Assembly (NCBI RefSeq): GCF_035917995.1
Contig: NZ_CP109131.1
Location: 6,448,001 to 6,512,000 of the forward strand
Length of the DNA: 64,000 bases
Direction of reading: 5' to 3'
Origin: Streptosporangium sp. NBC_01755
GTDB lineage: Bacteria; Actinomycetota; Actinomycetes; Streptosporangiales; Streptosporangiaceae
Below, one piece after another: positions 58,701 through 64,000 of the stretch. The position numbers and the translations under genes are program-made. The first letter of the stretch is position 1, and each line of letters opens with the position of its first letter. The notes under the pieces were generated by a model, which did not search any database, had not been told where the DNA came from, and saw nothing but the letters and a program-made list of their open reading frames with translations.

Positions 58701-61700
58701 CCTCGACGAGCAGGGCGAAGGACAGCCGGCCGAGCGGCCTGACGAGCGGAAGGTTCCCGCGGTCGTGCCGTGGGTCGTCTCCGGCCGGACCCGGGAGGCG
58801 CTGCGGGCCCAGCTCGATCGGGTACCTGCCGCCGACCGCGACCTCGATCCGGTGGACGTCGGCTACTCGCTGGCGAGCCGGTCGATGTTCCGGCACCGCG
58901 CGGTGCTGCTGGCCACCGCCGACGGAGTGTCGGAGATCGCGCGTGGCGAGGCCACCGCCGTCGCGGGCAGGTCGGCGATGCTGTTCGCCGGTCAGGGCTC
59001 CCAGCGCCCCGGCATGGGCCGGGAGTTGTACGCCAGGTTCCCGGTGTTCGCGCAGGCACTGGATGCGGTGCTCGCGCAGCTCGACATCGAGCTGGACCGC
59101 CCGTTGCGGACGATCCTGTTCGCCGAGGCGGGCTCGCCCGAGGCCGAACGGCTTGACCAGACCCAGTGGACGCAGCCCGCGCTGTTCGCGATCGAGGTGG
59201 CTCTGTTCCGCCTGGCGGAGTCGTGGGGGCTGCGCCCGGACCTGGTGGCCGGGCACTCGATCGGTGAGATCGCCGCGGCGCACGTCGCCGGTGTGCTGAC
59301 GCTGGCGGACGCGTGCACCCTGGTCGCCGCCAGGGGGCGCCTGATGCAGGTGCTACCGGCCGGGGGCGCGATGGTCTCCGTACAGGCCACCGAGGACGAG
59401 GTTCTCCCGATACTCGCCGGGCACGAGCACGAGGTGTCGATCGCCGCGGTCAACGGACCGTCGGCGGTGGTGATCGCCGGGGTGGAGGGGCCGGTCACCG
59501 AGGTCGCCGCCCGGTTCGCGGCCGAGGGCCGCAAGACCACCCGGCTGGCCGTCAGCCACGCGTTCCACTCGCCGCTGATGGACCCCATGCTGGAGGAGTT
59601 CCGCCGGGCCGTACGAGGGCTCGGGTTCTCACCGCCGGCCATCCCGCTCGTCTCCGGCCTGACGGGCGAACCGGTCGCCGCCGAGTGGCTCTGCTCACCC
59701 GACTACTGGGTCGACCACGCTCGGCAGGCGGTCCGCTTCGCCGACTGCGTGCGCACCCTGCGCGGTTCCGGCGTGAGCACGTTCGTCGAGCTCGGCCCGG
59801 ACGGCGTGCTGTCCGCGCTGACCCAGCACTGCCTGGCGGCCGACGGCACCGAGGCCGGCACCCTGGTCGTGCCGGTGCTGCGTAAGGACCGCGGCGAGGA
59901 GGCGTCGGTCGTGGACGCGCTGGCCCGGCTGCACGTCCACGGGCTGCCGGTGGACTGGCGGTCCCTCTTCACCGGATGCGGCGCGCGCCGCGTCGACCTG
60001 CCCACGTACGCCTTCCAGCGCCGGAGGTACTGGCCCGAGGCCGTCGCCCCGGCCGTCGCCTCGGCGGGGGACCCGGTGGACGCCGAGTTCTGGGCCGCGA
60101 TCGAGCGTGCGGACCTGACGTCCGTGGCGGCCACGCTGGATCTGGAGGCGGACTCGCTGTCCACGGTGCTGCCCGCGCTGTCATCCTGGCGCCGCTCGCG
60201 CCGCGAGCACACCCTGCTGGACTCCTGGAGCTACCGGGTGGTGTGGAAGCCCCTGGCCGCCGTGCCGTCCGCCGTCCCATCCGGGAGGTGGCTGGTGGCC
60301 GTCCCGGCCGGCCGGTCGGAGGAGGGGGCGTGGGCGGAGGCGCTCGACGCCGTGGGCGCCGCCCTGGCGGGCCCCGATGCTCTGATGCGTCTCGACGTCA
60401 CGCACACCGACCACGCGAGGCTGGCCGCACAGCTCGTCGAGCTGCTCGGCGGCCCGGACGCCGACGGCCGGGCGCCGGCGGGTGTGATCTCCCTGCTGGC
60501 GCTCGCCGGGACGGGCGGTGCCGGCCTGCCCGAAGACGGCCTGCCCGAGGTGGCGTTGACGGCCGCGCTGGTGCGGGCGCTGGGCGACGCGGGTGTCGAC
60601 GCGCCGCTGTGGTGCGTCACCCGAGGCGCGGTGTCGGTGGGCCGATCCGACTCGCCGCCGAGCCCGGGTCAGGCCGCGGTCTGGGGCCTCGGCCGGGTGG
60701 CGGCGCTGGAGCACCCCCGACGCTGGGGCGGCATGATCGACCTGCCCGAACCGCTCGACCGGCGGGCCGTCGCCCGGTTCGCCGGCATGCTGGCCGGCGG
60801 CCCGGACGGCGAGAGCGAGGTCGCCGTGCGCGCCTCCGGAGTGTTCGGCCGCCGGCTCGTCCCGTCCCCGGCCGGGGACGCCGACCGGTCGTGGCGGCCT
60901 CGTGGCACGGTACTGGTCGCCGGGGACACGGGAGTCTCCGGCGAGCGCATCGCCCGCTGGCTGGCCGACACGGGCGCCGACCGAGTCGTGCTGGCCGGGC
61001 GCCCCGCCTTGACGGAGCCCGCGGAGCCGCTGGGGGCCGCCGATCGGGTGGAGCCCGCCGGCGCGGATCCCCGGGTGACGATCAGGCACTGCGACCTGGC
61101 GGATCGGGAGGCCGTGGCCGCCCTGCTGGCGGAGTTCCCGCCGGACGCGGTCATCTACGCCGAGGAACCGGCCGAGGCCGCCCCCCTGGAAGGGGCCGAG
61201 CCGGCGGACATGGCCGCGACCGCCGCGGCCTACGCCGCCGGGGCGGTGCACCTGGACTCCCTGCTGGAAGACCGGGAGCTGGACGCGTTCGTTCTGTTCT
61301 GCTCGCTCTCCGGCGTCTGGGGGGTCGCCGGCCGAGGGGTCGCCGCCGCCGCGGAGGCGGTCCGGGACGCACTGGTCGAAGCGCGCCGCGCCCGAGGCGT
61401 GGTGGGAACCACCGTGTCCTGGTCGGCATGGGCGGACAGCGGCGTGACCACAGACAGGGGAATGGACCTGCACCTGCGGGTGAACGGGCTGCCCGCCCTG
61501 GCGCCGGAGCTCGCACTCAGCGCGCTGGGCCGGGTCGTCGCGAACGGCGAGAGCGCGGTGACGGTCGCCGACGTGGCGTGGGACCGGTTCGCCCCGGCCT
61601 TCCTCGCGTCGCGGCCGACCCCGCTGCTGGACGAGCTTCCCCAGGCCCGGCGGGCGATCGAGGCGGCGGGCGGCGGCGCCCACGACGGCGAACCCACCGT

Positions 61701-64000
61701 GGCGGCCGCGCTCCGGGACCGTCTTCTCGGGGTGCCGGCGGCCGAGCGCGCCGGCCTCGTCCTCGAACTGGTGGTGACCAGGGCCGCCGCGGTCCTCGGG
61801 CACACGGACGGCGCCGCGATCGAGGCCGACCGGGCCTTCCGGGACTTCGGGTTCGACTCTCTCACCGCGGTCGACCTGCGTAACCAGCTCAACGCCGCGA
61901 CCGGGCTGACCCTGCCCGCCACGCTCGTCTTCGACCACCCGACACCGGTGGAACTCGCCGAACACCTGGCGGGCCGGGTGCTCGGCGAGGAGAGCCTCGG
62001 CGAGGAGAGCCGAGCACCCGTGCCGGCCGCGCTCTCGGACGACCCGATCGTCATCGTCGGCATGAGCTGCCGGTATCCGGGTGGCGTCCGCTCACCGGAG
62101 GACCTGTGGCGGCTGGTCACCGGCGAGGTGGACGCGGTCGGCGCGTTCCCCGCCGACCGGGGCTGGGACCTGGCCGCTCTGTCCGGTGGGGACGCCGACG
62201 GGCGTGGCCGCAGCACGGCGGCCGGAGGCGGTTTCCTCTACGACGTCGCCGACTTCGACCCGGGTTTCTTCGGCATCTCGCCCCGTGAGGCGATGGTGAT
62301 GGACCCGCAGCAGCGACTGGTGCTCGAAGCCGCCTGGGAGGCGTTCGAACGGGCGGGCATCGAGCCCGCCGGCCTGCGGGGCAGTGATGTGGGCGTCTAT
62401 GTCGGCGCCACCGGTGGTGACTACCAGCCACCCCGCGATCATCACGGCCACGCGCAGACGGCCCAGGCGGCCAGCGTGATCTCCGGCCGGCTGTCCTACA
62501 CCTTCGGCCTGGTGGGACCCTCGGTGACCGCGGACACCGCCTGCTCCTCGTCGCTGGTGGCGTTGCACCTGGCCGCGCAGGCGCTGCGGTCCGGGGAGTG
62601 CTCGCTGGCTCTCGCCGGTGGGGTCGCCGTGATGTCCACCCCGGTGGGCTTCGTCGAGTTCGGCGAGATGGGGGCACTGTCCCCGGACGGCCGGTGCAAG
62701 GCGTTCTCCGACGCCGCCGACGGCACGGGCTGGGCGGAGGGCGTCGGCATGCTCGTCGTCGAACGGCTGTCGGATGCCCGGCGCAACGGCCATCGCGTGC
62801 TGGCGATCCTGCGCGGTTCGGCCGTCAACCAGGACGGCGCGTCCAACGGATTCACCGCGCCGAGCGGCCCGTCACAGCGGAAGGTGATCCACCGTGCCCT
62901 GGCCGGTGCCGGGCTGGCCCCGTCCGACGTGGACGTGGTGGAGGCGCACGGCACCGGCACCAGGCTGGGCGACCCGATCGAGGCGCAGGCCCTGCTGGAG
63001 ACCTACGGTCAGAACCGTGAACGGCCGGTGCTGCTCGGGTCGATCAAGTCCAACATCGGGCACACTCAGGCGGCGGCCGGAGTCGCCGGACTGATCAAGA
63101 TGGTCATGGCCATCAGGAACGGGGTGGCGCCGAGGACGCTGCACCTGGACGCGCCGTCGTCGCACGTGGACTGGTCGGCGGGCGCGCTGGAGCTGCTGAC
63201 CGAGGCCAGGCCGTGGCCGGACTCCGGACGCCCGCGCCGGGCCGGGATCTCGTCCTTCGGAGCCACCGGCACGAACTCACATGTGATCATTGAGGAGGCG
63301 CCTCCCGCCGACTTCACCGGGTCGTCCAAGTCCGCCGAGCCGCCAGGGTCCGCCATGGGGCTTCGCGGGATGCCCGTCGCGGCGGTTCCCGGCCTCCTGC
63401 CGGTCCCGCTGTCGGCCAAGACTCCGGCCGCGGTACGGGCACAGGCGCTACGCCTGCTCGATCACCTCGTCGAACACCCCGATCTCGGCCTGGCCGACCT
63501 CGCGTACTCCCTGGCCACCAGCCGGTCGAGCTTCCGGCAGCGGCTCGCCGTCCTGGCCGGTAGCCGTGCGGAGCTGGTGGACGGCCTGACGGCGGTGGCG
63601 GACGGAGACCCGGCTCCGCACGTGATCGATGGCCGGATCGGGCGACCGGGCAAGACGGCGTTCCTGTTCACCGGCCAGGGCAGCCAGCGGGCGGAGATGG
63701 GCCGCGAGCTTTACGACCGGTTCCCGGTCTTCGCCGATGCGCTCGACGCCGTACTGGCGCATCTGGACGCCAGGCTGGACCGCCCGCTGCGGGAGATCCT
63801 GTTCGCCCCGGCGGGCACCCCCGAGGCCGGGCTGCTCGATGGGACCGGGTGGACCCAGCCGGCGCTGTTCGCGGTCGAGGTGGCCCTGTTCCGCCTGCTG
63901 GAGTCCTGGGATCTCACCCCTGACCTGCTGATCGGACACTCGGTCGGCGAATTGGCCGCGGCGCACGTCGCGGGCGTGCTGTCACTCGGGGACGCCTGCG
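37714..64000 (+). CDS. Giant modular type I polyketide synthase, NysI/AmphI-like, 3' end outside the window
   Basis: An uninterrupted frame from ATG 37714 to the window edge: 8,762 codons with six modules, the last cut inside its AT. An N-terminal coiled-coil docking segment ([20 protein letters not shown], residues 6-25) means it receives its chain from an upstream subunit; it has no loading module. Order: M1 KS-AT-DH-KR-ACP; M2 to M5 KS-AT-KR-ACP; M6 KS-AT. AT types: M1, M2, M4 and M5 malonyl (HAFH), M3 methylmalonyl (YASH). KR5 lacks its catalytic residues. This is the layout of NysI/AmphI modules 9-14 (about 9,500 residues), with DH in 9, methylmalonyl AT in 11 and a dead KR in 13. It would build the end of the polyene, the polyol with the methyl branch, and the ketone for the hemiketal ring. 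The ribosome site is weak. Confidence 0.95.
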   Translation, partial: MDNEAKLREYLKRATADLRRTRQRVHDLEEQHLEPIAIVGMTCRYPGGVSSPEDLWRLLAEGGDPVSGPPADRGWDLDRLRDEYGGAVPQSLSGGFLRDAADFDAGFFGISPREALGMDPQQRLLLEASWEAVERAGIDPITLRGSQTGVFVGAMSPDYRDSLPRDIDAFGLTGTANSVMSGRLSYTLGLVGPAVTVDTACSSSLVALHWAAHSLRMAECTLALAGGVTVMSTPSTFIEFNRQGGLSPDGRCKAYADSADGTGWSEGVGVLVLERLSDAQRNGHQVLAVIRGSAVNQDGASNGLTAPNGPSQRRVIREALAGARLSTADIDVVEGHGTGTTLGDPIEIEALISTFGEDRERPLLLGSVKSNIGHTQAAAGVAGVIKMVMAMRHGVLPKTLHVDAPSSRVDWSAGVLELLTEQRAWPETGRPRRAGVSSFGVSGTNAHVVLEAAPPAEADASAEDQAPSDAGRAPSDAGVVPVLVSGRTEEALRAQAASLLTHMDGVPETAVVDVAFSLATTRSAFEYRAGVLAADRAELRAGLTALADGAAAAGVIKGRGRQAKSAVLFTGQGSQRAGMGRELHARFPVFAKALDEVIAELDPLLDGRLPEWVGRSVREVIFAEPGSVEAGLLDRTGWAQPALFAVETALFRLVSSWGVRPEVLAGHSIGEITAAHVAGVLSLSDACALVAGRARLMQALPSGGAMVAVQASEEDVEPLLAGRGGEVSVAAVNGPASVVISGAEQPVLDIAAVLEERGVKTRRLRVSHAFHSPLMDPMLADFRVLAGTLTYNPPRVPVVSNVTGETATAEQLCSPDYWVDQVRGAVRFADGVRTLRVQGVRAYLELGPDGVLTAMAQDTLAAEPDPRDTDSASDSQPRAQNSGWEPDEVLVPALRRDRDEQRAVMSALTALHGRGVSVDWRAVFPGARRAELPTYAFQRERFWPDGAGSRVGDVTAAGLRAARHPLLGAAVGLADSDEALLIGRLSLGSHPWLADHLVGGMAVFPGTGFLELAVRAGDQVGCDVVEELTLTAPLVLGGDDAVAVQVRVGPADGAGRRELSIHARPTEADDHDVWVRHAGGVLASRAHTAGVGGAGTHFDTAVFGTAVFDTAVWPPRDASVIELDGLYDRLAEGGLGYGPVFRGLRAAWRGADGEVFAEVALPGQVVDAGSFGLHPALLDAALHAVTFAGLDDAEGGRLPFSWGEVCLHAGGASVLRVRLARTGADRVSLVAVDAAGEPVLSARSLALRSFSADDLPAAGGRVPGRDALFRVEWTAVPEHAVIDGVPVAVLGRGALGLAAAWRPGGDLVQVHADLPSLVEAGPVPGVVLAEVVSDPAGGVVESAHELTARVLDVVQAWLADDRCRDSRLVLVTRGAVAAGDGEVVADLAAAAVWGLARSAQLENPGRFVLVDVDDQGSSLATLSDGLSAVLASGEPQVAVRGGEMWVPRLARVTPGSGVGDDLDEDGARSWDPEGTVLITGGTGGLGGLFARHVVAERGVRRLLLVSRRGADAPGAVALQAELIAHGVEVEIAACDVADRDQVAALLARVPADHPLTAVIHTAGVLDDGTIPSLSAERLDVVLRPKVDAAWYLHELTRGLDLAAFVVFSSVAGTFGGAGQGNYAAANAFLDVLAQVRRAQGLAGLSLAWGAWAQDAGMTGGLDDAQTRRLTRAGMPAITPEQGVALFEAAVRSGEPAVAPVRLDLAAVRAQGEVPHLLRGLVRDLRRSAASMAAAGDGTLLRRLAGLERADRVEVLVDLVRAEVALVLGHASPKTVDVRREFRELGFDSLTAVELRNRLNVATGLRLPATLVFDHPTPAVLAEFLLDEILGGQDDVAVPATIAPVTDDPIVIVGMSCRYPGGVASPEDLWRLVAEGRDAITGFPANRGWDLDALYHPDADHAGSSYTRQGGFLHDAAEFDADFFGMSPREALATDTQQRLLLETSWEAVERAGIDPVTLRGSRTGVFAGVMYTDYSGILGAGEFEGFRGTGTAASVVSGRVSYTLGLEGPAVTVDTACSSSLVAVHLAAQALLSGECTLALAGGVTVMATPGAFVEFSRQRGLSADGRCKSFSDGADGVSWAEGVGVLVLERLSDARRNGHDVLAVLRGSAINQDGASNGLTAPNGPSQRRVIRQALAGARLSPAEVDVVEGHGTGTTLGDPIEAQALLATYGQDRPEDRPLLLGSIKSNIGHTQAAAGVAGVIKMIMGMRHGIVPKTLHVDAPSSHVDWTAGAVELLTEAREWPETGHPRRAAVSSFGFSGTNAHLIIEQDTVERTPSAGGEAPSDVRPPMAGLPLPLPVSGRTEQAVREQAARLLSHLEGRPEEPLADVAFSLVTTRSPFEHRAAVLAEDHAGALAGLRALAGGRAAPGVVRGQAKYDQKVAFLFTGQGAQRVGMGLETYERFPVFAEALEGVLAGLAPQMVSHLDRTLREVLFFDAELLDRTEYTQPALFALEVALYRLVESWGVRPAALAGHSIGELAAAHVAGVLTLEDACALVAARGRLMQALPAGGAMAAIQAGEEEVLESLAGREGEVSVAAVNGPASVVIAGVEAAVLEIAAGWAARERRTKRLRVSHAFHSPLMEPMLAEFQAVAETVSYAPPRIPMISNVTGGFVTDELCSPAYWVRHVREAVRFCDGVRELHEAGMTAFLEIGPDGVLTAMAQDALPEAADALLLPVLRGDRDESAALMTALAELQVNGVRVDWPPLLRGARRVDLPTYAFQHESFWPEPPPAVNDAVADPADARLWDAVGRGDAGDVAAILGLRDEHSSSLDTLLPALSSWRRSRSEASTLDSWRYRVEWKPRRTPPLAVLAGTWLVVTADGISDGDVIAALNGHGARVERLVLEGTDADHTSLAVRLREMDEISGVVSMLALTEAPVADGGAVPGGLVLTIALLRALGDAEIDAPLWCVTRGAVSATPGDRVTRPVQAQVWGMGRVAALEHSKRWGGLVDLPEVVEGRAAQGLASVLAGLDGEDQVAVRTSGVFGRRLRRHPAAPDSVGSSGGTALSPGGTVLITGGTGALGAATARWLVRGGVTHLVLTSRRGMDAPGASELRDELLALGAEVSVVACDVADRDALAAVLATIPAEHPLTGIVHAAGVGEAVAPLEQADAVTFAEVMTAKVAGAANLDDLLGDRELDFFVLFSSIAGVWGSAGQGAYAAANAYLDALAEHRRARGLATTSVAWGAWAEAGMATAENMADYLLRRGLAFLPPDLAIGELSRAAGGRDAVVTVADVDWDRFYPIFTSTRPSHLFSELAEVRAQHESEDGAGASGDPEFVARLRHLAGKEQRRRLLDLVRAEVAAVLGHASAESVSERRAFRELGFDSLTAVELRKRLVAVTGLALPSTLVFDHPNPAALVEFLRSRVVGSADAVGADAAGVPVAVHADEPIAIIGMACRFPGGVGSPEQLWELMADGVDAISGFPADRGWDAEGLYDPDPDHSGTTYSVEGGFLHDAGDFDPGFFGISPREALTMDPQQRLLLETAWEAIERAGIDPLALRGHSTGTFIGSSYQEYGSDAADAEGYQVTGTIPSVLSGRLSYVLGLEGPAVTVDTACSSSLVALHLACQSLRNGESSLALAGGVTVMTTPAAFVAFSRQRALAADGRCKAFSDAADGMSLAEGAGLLLVERLSDARRNGHPILAVVRGSAVNQDGASNGLTAPNGPSQQRVIRKALVGARLSPAEVDAIDAHGTGTGLGDPIEVQALLATYGQDREHPLLLGSIKSNIGHTQSAAGVASVIKMVMAMRHGVLPKTLHMGTPSSHVDWTAGAVEPLTEAMPWPETGRPRRGAVSSFGISGTNAHAILEQAPDAEEPAGDVVLAGPGAHPDSSATAGPNADAAASVPVPVPVPVPGAGAGAGAGAGAVPWVVSGRTAEALRAQARRLASHVADLGELDPAAVGFSLVTSRSAFEHRAVVVGGDRDALSAAVRAVAAGEPAPGATQGVADVEGKTVFVFPGQGAQWAGMGALLLEQSPVFAERIAECGLALSRHVDWSLIDVLRQAEGAPSLDRVDVVQPVSFAVMVSLAAMWRAHGVEPDAVIGHSQGEIAAACVAGALSLDDAAQVVAVRSQAIARRLAGAGGMMSVSLPVPDIEERLRPWGERISIAAVNGPRSVVVCGDPDALDELSRRLTEEGVRTRRVAVDYASHSAHVERLQEELPQALSAIRPERAEVPFLSTVTEDWLDGTELDADYWYRNLRQAVRFEPAVRCLLDAGYRAFIEVGPHPVLTGAIQETAEEAAGTAAGTVVAGTLRRDQGGAERFLTSLAEVFVRGVPIDWQAAFDGTGARRVELPTYAFQRKRFWIQRAEARTTGAADPADERFWAAVEQEDLDSLASGLDVGTGALAAVVPALSSWRRRQRARSTVDSWRYRVAWRPVTGLASTPLSGTWLLVTTEGLAGDDVADALTAHGARVRRVVLDESCTDRVLLARALTGVPAGAPGDAGAPGAGPDASLDEGEHVSGVVSLLALAEQPTDRYPELATGLALTVALVQALGDVDIDAPLWCLTRGAVSTGRSDPVTNPIQAQVHGVGWTAALEHPRRWGGLVDLPGTLDQRAARRLASVLAGGGGEDQLAIRPAGLFTRRVVPAPVSAADREPARSWTLRGTTLVTGGTGTLAPHLARWLAAEGAEHVVLTSRRGMDAPGAAELLAELAELGTAATMMACDVSDRDSVADLLARLRAEGHVVRAVVHAAASIELHTLQDTTVEAFAEVVRAKVTGARHLDELLDTDELDAFVLFSSTAGMWGSGRHAAYVAGNAFLGALAENRRARGLPATSISWGIWSDDRELGRVDPEQIRRSGLVFMEPALALEGFRQVLAGEETVLAIADIDWERYFPVFTSVRPSRLFSEVPAVRRLAETAERPAVAASDGEFVTRLRGLPASERDRLLLELVRAQAATALGHASADAVAGRQAFRDMGFDSVTAVDLRNRLANATGLTLPSTLVFDHPNLEALAEFLRAEIAGTQAGPVAVAGPARGASDEPIAIIGMACRYPGGVRSPEQLWQIVLDGVDAVSEFPGNRGWDAEGLYHPDPERTGKTYSTQGGFLHDAMEFDADFFGISPREALAMDPQHRLVLETAWEAVERAGIAPSALRGSLTGTFIGSSYADYSAAMTGQGEGLEGHLVTGTVPSVLSGRVSYLFGLEGPAVTMDTACSSSLVALHMACRSLRDGESSLALAGGVTVMSTPDAFIGFSRQRAMAPDGRCKAYSDSADGMCLAEGVGLLLVERLSDAERNGHPILAVIRGSAINQDGASNGLTAPNGPSQQRVITQALANAGVSPTEVDVVEGHGTGTALGDPIEAHALLATYGQDRDADRPLLLGSVKSNIGHTQMASGVAGVIKMVMAMRHGLLPRTLHVDEPSSHVDWSSGAIELLTEPREWVRAGHPRRAAVSSFGLSGTNAHAVLEEAPPTAARVREAEPVVVPVLVSGKNEQALRYQAGRLLSLLEESPGLHPTDVAFSLATSRSHLDQRAALIGRERQEIIDGLRALAEEPLDGAVVSGAVVHGPRNDGAARGSLAFMFTGQGGQRAEMGRELYDRFPAFADALDEALSHLDADLDRPLREVLFAPAGTAEAALLDETGYTQPALFAFEVALFRLLESWGVRPDYLTGHSIGEITAAHVAGVLSLPDACTLVAARARLMQALPAGGAMVALEAGEEEVLPLLAGSEQQVSIAAVNGPASLVVAGEEEVVLKIAARFTAEGRRTRRLQVSHAFHSPRMDAMLDDFGRVARGLSYAPPEIPVVSNVTGEAATAEQLCSPEYWVAHIRRPVRFADGVRWLAEQGVATFLELGPDAVLTALAADCLTDRPGTHPIPVSRRDRAEEQAITTAMARLHVHGFAVDWRGFFTGTGAETVDLPTYAFQHRRFWPDTVASGTRAPGGTADAGFWDAVERGDVAALSEGLDVDGDALEALLPALSSWRRDRRERSAVDGWRYRTVWKPLSESAPTSTATPSARVRGRLLVVVPARPAGDEWVTSLAGALGAETDRIEVGDTDRAELAARLRKLCSDGSRPAAVVSLLALDEHDLAGYPGVPAGLALTVALAQALGDAGADVPLWCVTRGAVSVGRSEQVSRPVQAAVWGLGRTAAMEQPRLWGGLVDLPETLDPVTVSRLVGVLSDAQGHGEDQLAVRRSGVFGRRLVRAPLGEELAGREAASPGAARIAAGTVLITGGTGGLGTHLARWAAGAGAAHVLLVGRRGPDAPGATELRDELAGLGAQVSVVACDVADRDALAAVLAGIPQERPLAAVFHAAGVVDDGMLDGMTPEHLSSVLRAKAVAALNLHELTERLDLPAFVLFSSTAATFGAAGQANYAAANAVLDALAEHRRGLGLPATSIAWGPWAGAGMAADDAVVENRMRRVGLEMMPPDLAIRALRQAIEHEDTTLTVVDVDWPRFVAAFAAIRRHPLVSDLPEVIAAAGATEGGAIGTGADGAVTTERAFRRRLADLPAAERSRAVLDLLRGRVAAVLGHADTDGVAPDRPFKDLGFDSLTTVELRNALAATTGLTLPATLVYDYPTPSALADFLLAELLGSMPHEESRPGSRAVTAHAADDPIVIVGMSCRFPGGVSSPEELWRLLVDGREGVSSFPDDRGWDLEALAGGMSATSLGGFLRDATEFDAEFFGISPREALAMDPQQRLVLEASWEALERAGIDPLDLRGSDGGVFVGTNGQDYVGLLKSSGADVQGHVATGTTASVMSGRLSYTLGLEGPAITVDTACSSSLVALHWAAQALRGGECSLALVGGVSVMSTPDSFVEFSVQGGLAPDGRCKAFSDSADGTGWSEGVGVLVLKRLSDARRGGHPILAVVRGSAVNQDGASNGLTAPNGPSQQRVIRQALAAAGLSPAEVDAAEAHGTGTALGDPIEAQALLATYGQERDHPLLLGAIKSNLGHTQAAAGVAGVIKMVLAMRHGMLPKTLHVEVPTSHVNWSSGAVELLTEPQRWTRKERPLRAGVSAFGISGTNAHVILEQAPLDERSPDERFPGEGFPGERSPGERSLDEQGEGQPAERPDERKVPAVVPWVVSGRTREALRAQLDRVPAADRDLDPVDVGYSLASRSMFRHRAVLLATADGVSEIARGEATAVAGRSAMLFAGQGSQRPGMGRELYARFPVFAQALDAVLAQLDIELDRPLRTILFAEAGSPEAERLDQTQWTQPALFAIEVALFRLAESWGLRPDLVAGHSIGEIAAAHVAGVLTLADACTLVAARGRLMQVLPAGGAMVSVQATEDEVLPILAGHEHEVSIAAVNGPSAVVIAGVEGPVTEVAARFAAEGRKTTRLAVSHAFHSPLMDPMLEEFRRAVRGLGFSPPAIPLVSGLTGEPVAAEWLCSPDYWVDHARQAVRFADCVRTLRGSGVSTFVELGPDGVLSALTQHCLAADGTEAGTLVVPVLRKDRGEEASVVDALARLHVHGLPVDWRSLFTGCGARRVDLPTYAFQRRRYWPEAVAPAVASAGDPVDAEFWAAIERADLTSVAATLDLEADSLSTVLPALSSWRRSRREHTLLDSWSYRVVWKPLAAVPSAVPSGRWLVAVPAGRSEEGAWAEALDAVGAALAGPDALMRLDVTHTDHARLAAQLVELLGGPDADGRAPAGVISLLALAGTGGAGLPEDGLPEVALTAALVRALGDAGVDAPLWCVTRGAVSVGRSDSPPSPGQAAVWGLGRVAALEHPRRWGGMIDLPEPLDRRAVARFAGMLAGGPDGESEVAVRASGVFGRRLVPSPAGDADRSWRPRGTVLVAGDTGVSGERIARWLADTGADRVVLAGRPALTEPAEPLGAADRVEPAGADPRVTIRHCDLADREAVAALLAEFPPDAVIYAEEPAEAAPLEGAEPADMAATAAAYAAGAVHLDSLLEDRELDAFVLFCSLSGVWGVAGRGVAAAAEAVRDALVEARRARGVVGTTVSWSAWADSGVTTDRGMDLHLRVNGLPALAPELALSALGRVVANGESAVTVADVAWDRFAPAFLASRPTPLLDELPQARRAIEAAGGGAHDGEPTVAAALRDRLLGVPAAERAGLVLELVVTRAAAVLGHTDGAAIEADRAFRDFGFDSLTAVDLRNQLNAATGLTLPATLVFDHPTPVELAEHLAGRVLGEESLGEESRAPVPAALSDDPIVIVGMSCRYPGGVRSPEDLWRLVTGEVDAVGAFPADRGWDLAALSGGDADGRGRSTAAGGGFLYDVADFDPGFFGISPREAMVMDPQQRLVLEAAWEAFERAGIEPAGLRGSDVGVYVGATGGDYQPPRDHHGHAQTAQAASVISGRLSYTFGLVGPSVTADTACSSSLVALHLAAQALRSGECSLALAGGVAVMSTPVGFVEFGEMGALSPDGRCKAFSDAADGTGWAEGVGMLVVERLSDARRNGHRVLAILRGSAVNQDGASNGFTAPSGPSQRKVIHRALAGAGLAPSDVDVVEAHGTGTRLGDPIEAQALLETYGQNRERPVLLGSIKSNIGHTQAAAGVAGLIKMVMAIRNGVAPRTLHLDAPSSHVDWSAGALELLTEARPWPDSGRPRRAGISSFGATGTNSHVIIEEAPPADFTGSSKSAEPPGSAMGLRGMPVAAVPGLLPVPLSAKTPAAVRAQALRLLDHLVEHPDLGLADLAYSLATSRSSFRQRLAVLAGSRAELVDGLTAVADGDPAPHVIDGRIGRPGKTAFLFTGQGSQRAEMGRELYDRFPVFADALDAVLAHLDARLDRPLREILFAPAGTPEAGLLDGTGWTQPALFAVEVALFRLLESWDLTPDLLIGHSVGELAAAHVAGVLSLGDAC
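37813..43200 (+). other. PKS module 1: KS-AT(malonyl)-DH-KR(B)-ACP
   Basis: KS with VDTACSSSL (Cys201). AT with GHSIGE and HAFHSPLMD, hence malonyl-CoA. DH with [10 protein letters not shown] (HxxxGxxxxP), GYGPVFRG and [10 protein letters not shown], all intact. KR with [13 protein letters not shown] (the LDD mark of B-type KRs) and [19 protein letters not shown], active. ACP with LGFDSL, Ser1788. It should yield a trans double bond and corresponds to polyene module 9, the only DH module of this subunit. A 15-bp triple repeat lies inside the DH coding region (41005-41049). Confidence 0.92.
41005..41049 (+). repeat. 15-bp triple repeat inside DH coding sequence
   Basis: TTCGATACGGCGGTG, TTCGGTACGGCGGTG and TTCGATACGGCGGTG in a row, coding [15 protein letters not shown] before [15 protein letters not shown]. 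In frame, in a loop between the two DH hot-dog repeats. Confidence 0.8.
43249..47830 (+). other. PKS module 2: KS-AT(malonyl)-KR(A1)-ACP
   Basis: KS with [11 protein letters not shown] with [14 protein letters not shown] and HAFHSPLME, malonyl. KR with TGGTGALG and [19 protein letters not shown]: catalytic Ser, Tyr and Asn present; no LDD motif; Trp eight residues before Tyr and Gln three before it, which marks an A1-type reductase. ACP with LGFDSL (Ser codon 47698). Product: a hydroxyl. By the NysI/AmphI comparison this is module 10, whose hydroxyl carries mycosamine. Confidence 0.9.
47881..52610 (+). other. PKS module 3: KS-AT(methylmalonyl)-KR(A2)-ACP
   Basis: KS with VDTACSSSL. The AT differs from all others: [26 protein letters not shown] and DYASH, hence methylmalonyl-CoA. 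KR with TGGTGTLA and [19 protein letters not shown]: catalytic residues present, Trp eight residues and His three residues before Tyr, the mark of A2-type reductases that set an epimerised methyl and an S-type hydroxyl. ACP with MGFDSV. Equivalent to module 11, the source of the methyl branch that a P450 oxidises to the exocyclic carboxyl. The KS-AT linker holds a VP/GA low-complexity run. Confidence 0.9.
49249..49320 (+). repeat. Hexanucleotide repeats coding VP and GA runs
   Basis: Five exact GTTCCC units (49249-49278), then a run of GGTGCC-like units to 49320. They code five Val-Pro pairs followed by Gly-Ala pairs in the KS-AT linker of module 3, a stiff-then-flexible tether. Confidence 0.85.
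52657..57300 (+). other. PKS module 4: KS-AT(malonyl)-KR(B)-ACP
   Basis: KS with [11 protein letters not shown] with [14 protein letters not shown] and HAFHSPRMD, malonyl. KR with [14 protein letters not shown] (LDD-like) and [19 protein letters not shown], an active B-type reductase. ACP with LGFDSL (Ser codon 57178). Gives a hydroxyl of the opposite sense to modules 2 and 3. Equivalent to module 12. A perfect 24-bp inverted repeat lies in the KS-AT linker (54201-54253). Confidence 0.9.
54201..54253. repeat. Perfect 24-bp inverted repeat within the PKS coding sequence
   Basis: Arms 54201-54224 and 54230-54253 are exact reverse complements around a 5-nt loop (CGTCC). In frame, it codes [18 protein letters not shown] in the KS-AT linker of module 4, a segment missing from the other modules. 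Confidence 0.92.
57364..61990 (+). other. PKS module 5: KS-AT(malonyl)-KR(inactive)-ACP
   Basis: KS with [11 protein letters not shown] with [14 protein letters not shown] and HAFHSPLMD, malonyl. The KR fold is present but dead: the glycine motif reads AGDTGVSG, the catalytic Lys position is Tyr (residue 7840), Tyr is Ala (7877) and Asn is Glu (7881); only the Ser is kept. ACP with FGFDSL (Ser codon 61858). The beta-keto group is kept, which matches module 13 of nystatin/amphotericin, whose ketone closes the hemiketal. A 15-bp repeat array lies in the KS-AT linker. Confidence 0.92.
58630..58704 (+). repeat. Five 15-bp repeats in the module 5 linker
   Basis: Units like GACGAGCGGTCCCCC repeat five times in frame, coding [25 protein letters not shown], a charged proline-spaced linker between KS5 and AT5. 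Confidence 0.85.
62038..64000 (+). other. PKS module 6: KS-AT, cut by the window edge
   Basis: KS complete with ADTACSSSL and the usual GTNSHV-type end ([12 protein letters not shown], Ser where the others have Ala). AT begins [14 protein letters not shown] and reaches [14 protein letters not shown]; the other malonyl ATs read GHSIGE. The HAFH/YASH specificity motif lies beyond the edge, so its substrate cannot be called. Equivalent to module 14. Confidence 0.88.

Overview
The window is high-GC, GTG-start-rich actinomycete DNA. It carries SigB-type partner-switching proteins, a GAF-ANTAR protein, an ECF41 sigma factor and a solitary DUF742 protein. A Streptosporangiaceae-like or Streptomyces-like host is an inference; nothing here fixes the genus.

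The left part (1-14.1 kb) is mostly housekeeping and stress-response DNA: the end of a membrane protein gene, a family 4 glycosyltransferase, a SpoIIE-like phosphatase with eroded metal-site motifs, a GAF-ANTAR protein, an enoyl-CoA hydratase, a STAS antagonist, a SigB/F-type sigma factor and an ATPase anti-sigma factor. A small operon for membrane-anchored proteins, a tRNA-Pro(GGG), a truncated AraC gene facing a decayed MFS transporter, and an ECF41 sigma factor with its AhpD-like partner and a visible ECF41-type promoter follow. From 14.3 to 17.1 kb lies a complete three-gene meta-cleavage lower pathway (hydratase, acylating aldehyde dehydrogenase, aldolase).

From about 17.4 kb onward the DNA reads as one flank of a glycosylated polyene macrolide gene cluster. 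It holds three large LuxR-family (LAL) ATPase regulators, a carboxyltransferase for extender-unit supply, a PAS-LuxR regulator of the PimM/AmphRIV/NysRIV type, a DUF5988 protein, a cold-shock-domain protein and a GDP-mannose 4,6-dehydratase (first committed step to GDP-mycosamine). A complete methoxymalonyl-ACP cassette (fkbK, J, I, H forward and fkbG reverse) comes next. A giant type I PKS gene then starts at 37714 and is still open at the end of the window (8,762 codons visible).

The PKS has an N-terminal docking helix and at least six modules. Its visible architecture matches the hexamodular NysI/AmphI subunit (modules 9-14) of nystatin and amphotericin: DH only in the first module, malonyl ATs except a methylmalonyl AT in the third, and a dead KR in the fifth. 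Predicted functions are the last polyene double bond, hydroxyls, the methyl branch that becomes the exocyclic carboxyl, and the ketone used for the hemiketal. The unexpected element is the methoxymalonyl-ACP cassette between the GDP-mannose dehydratase and this PKS: none of the five complete ATs seen here looks like its user, so the product may be an undescribed methoxylated polyene. Candidate PAS-LuxR boxes lie upstream of the carboxyltransferase, in the fkbG-PKS intergenic region and upstream of the DUF742 gene, tying the genes into one regulon.
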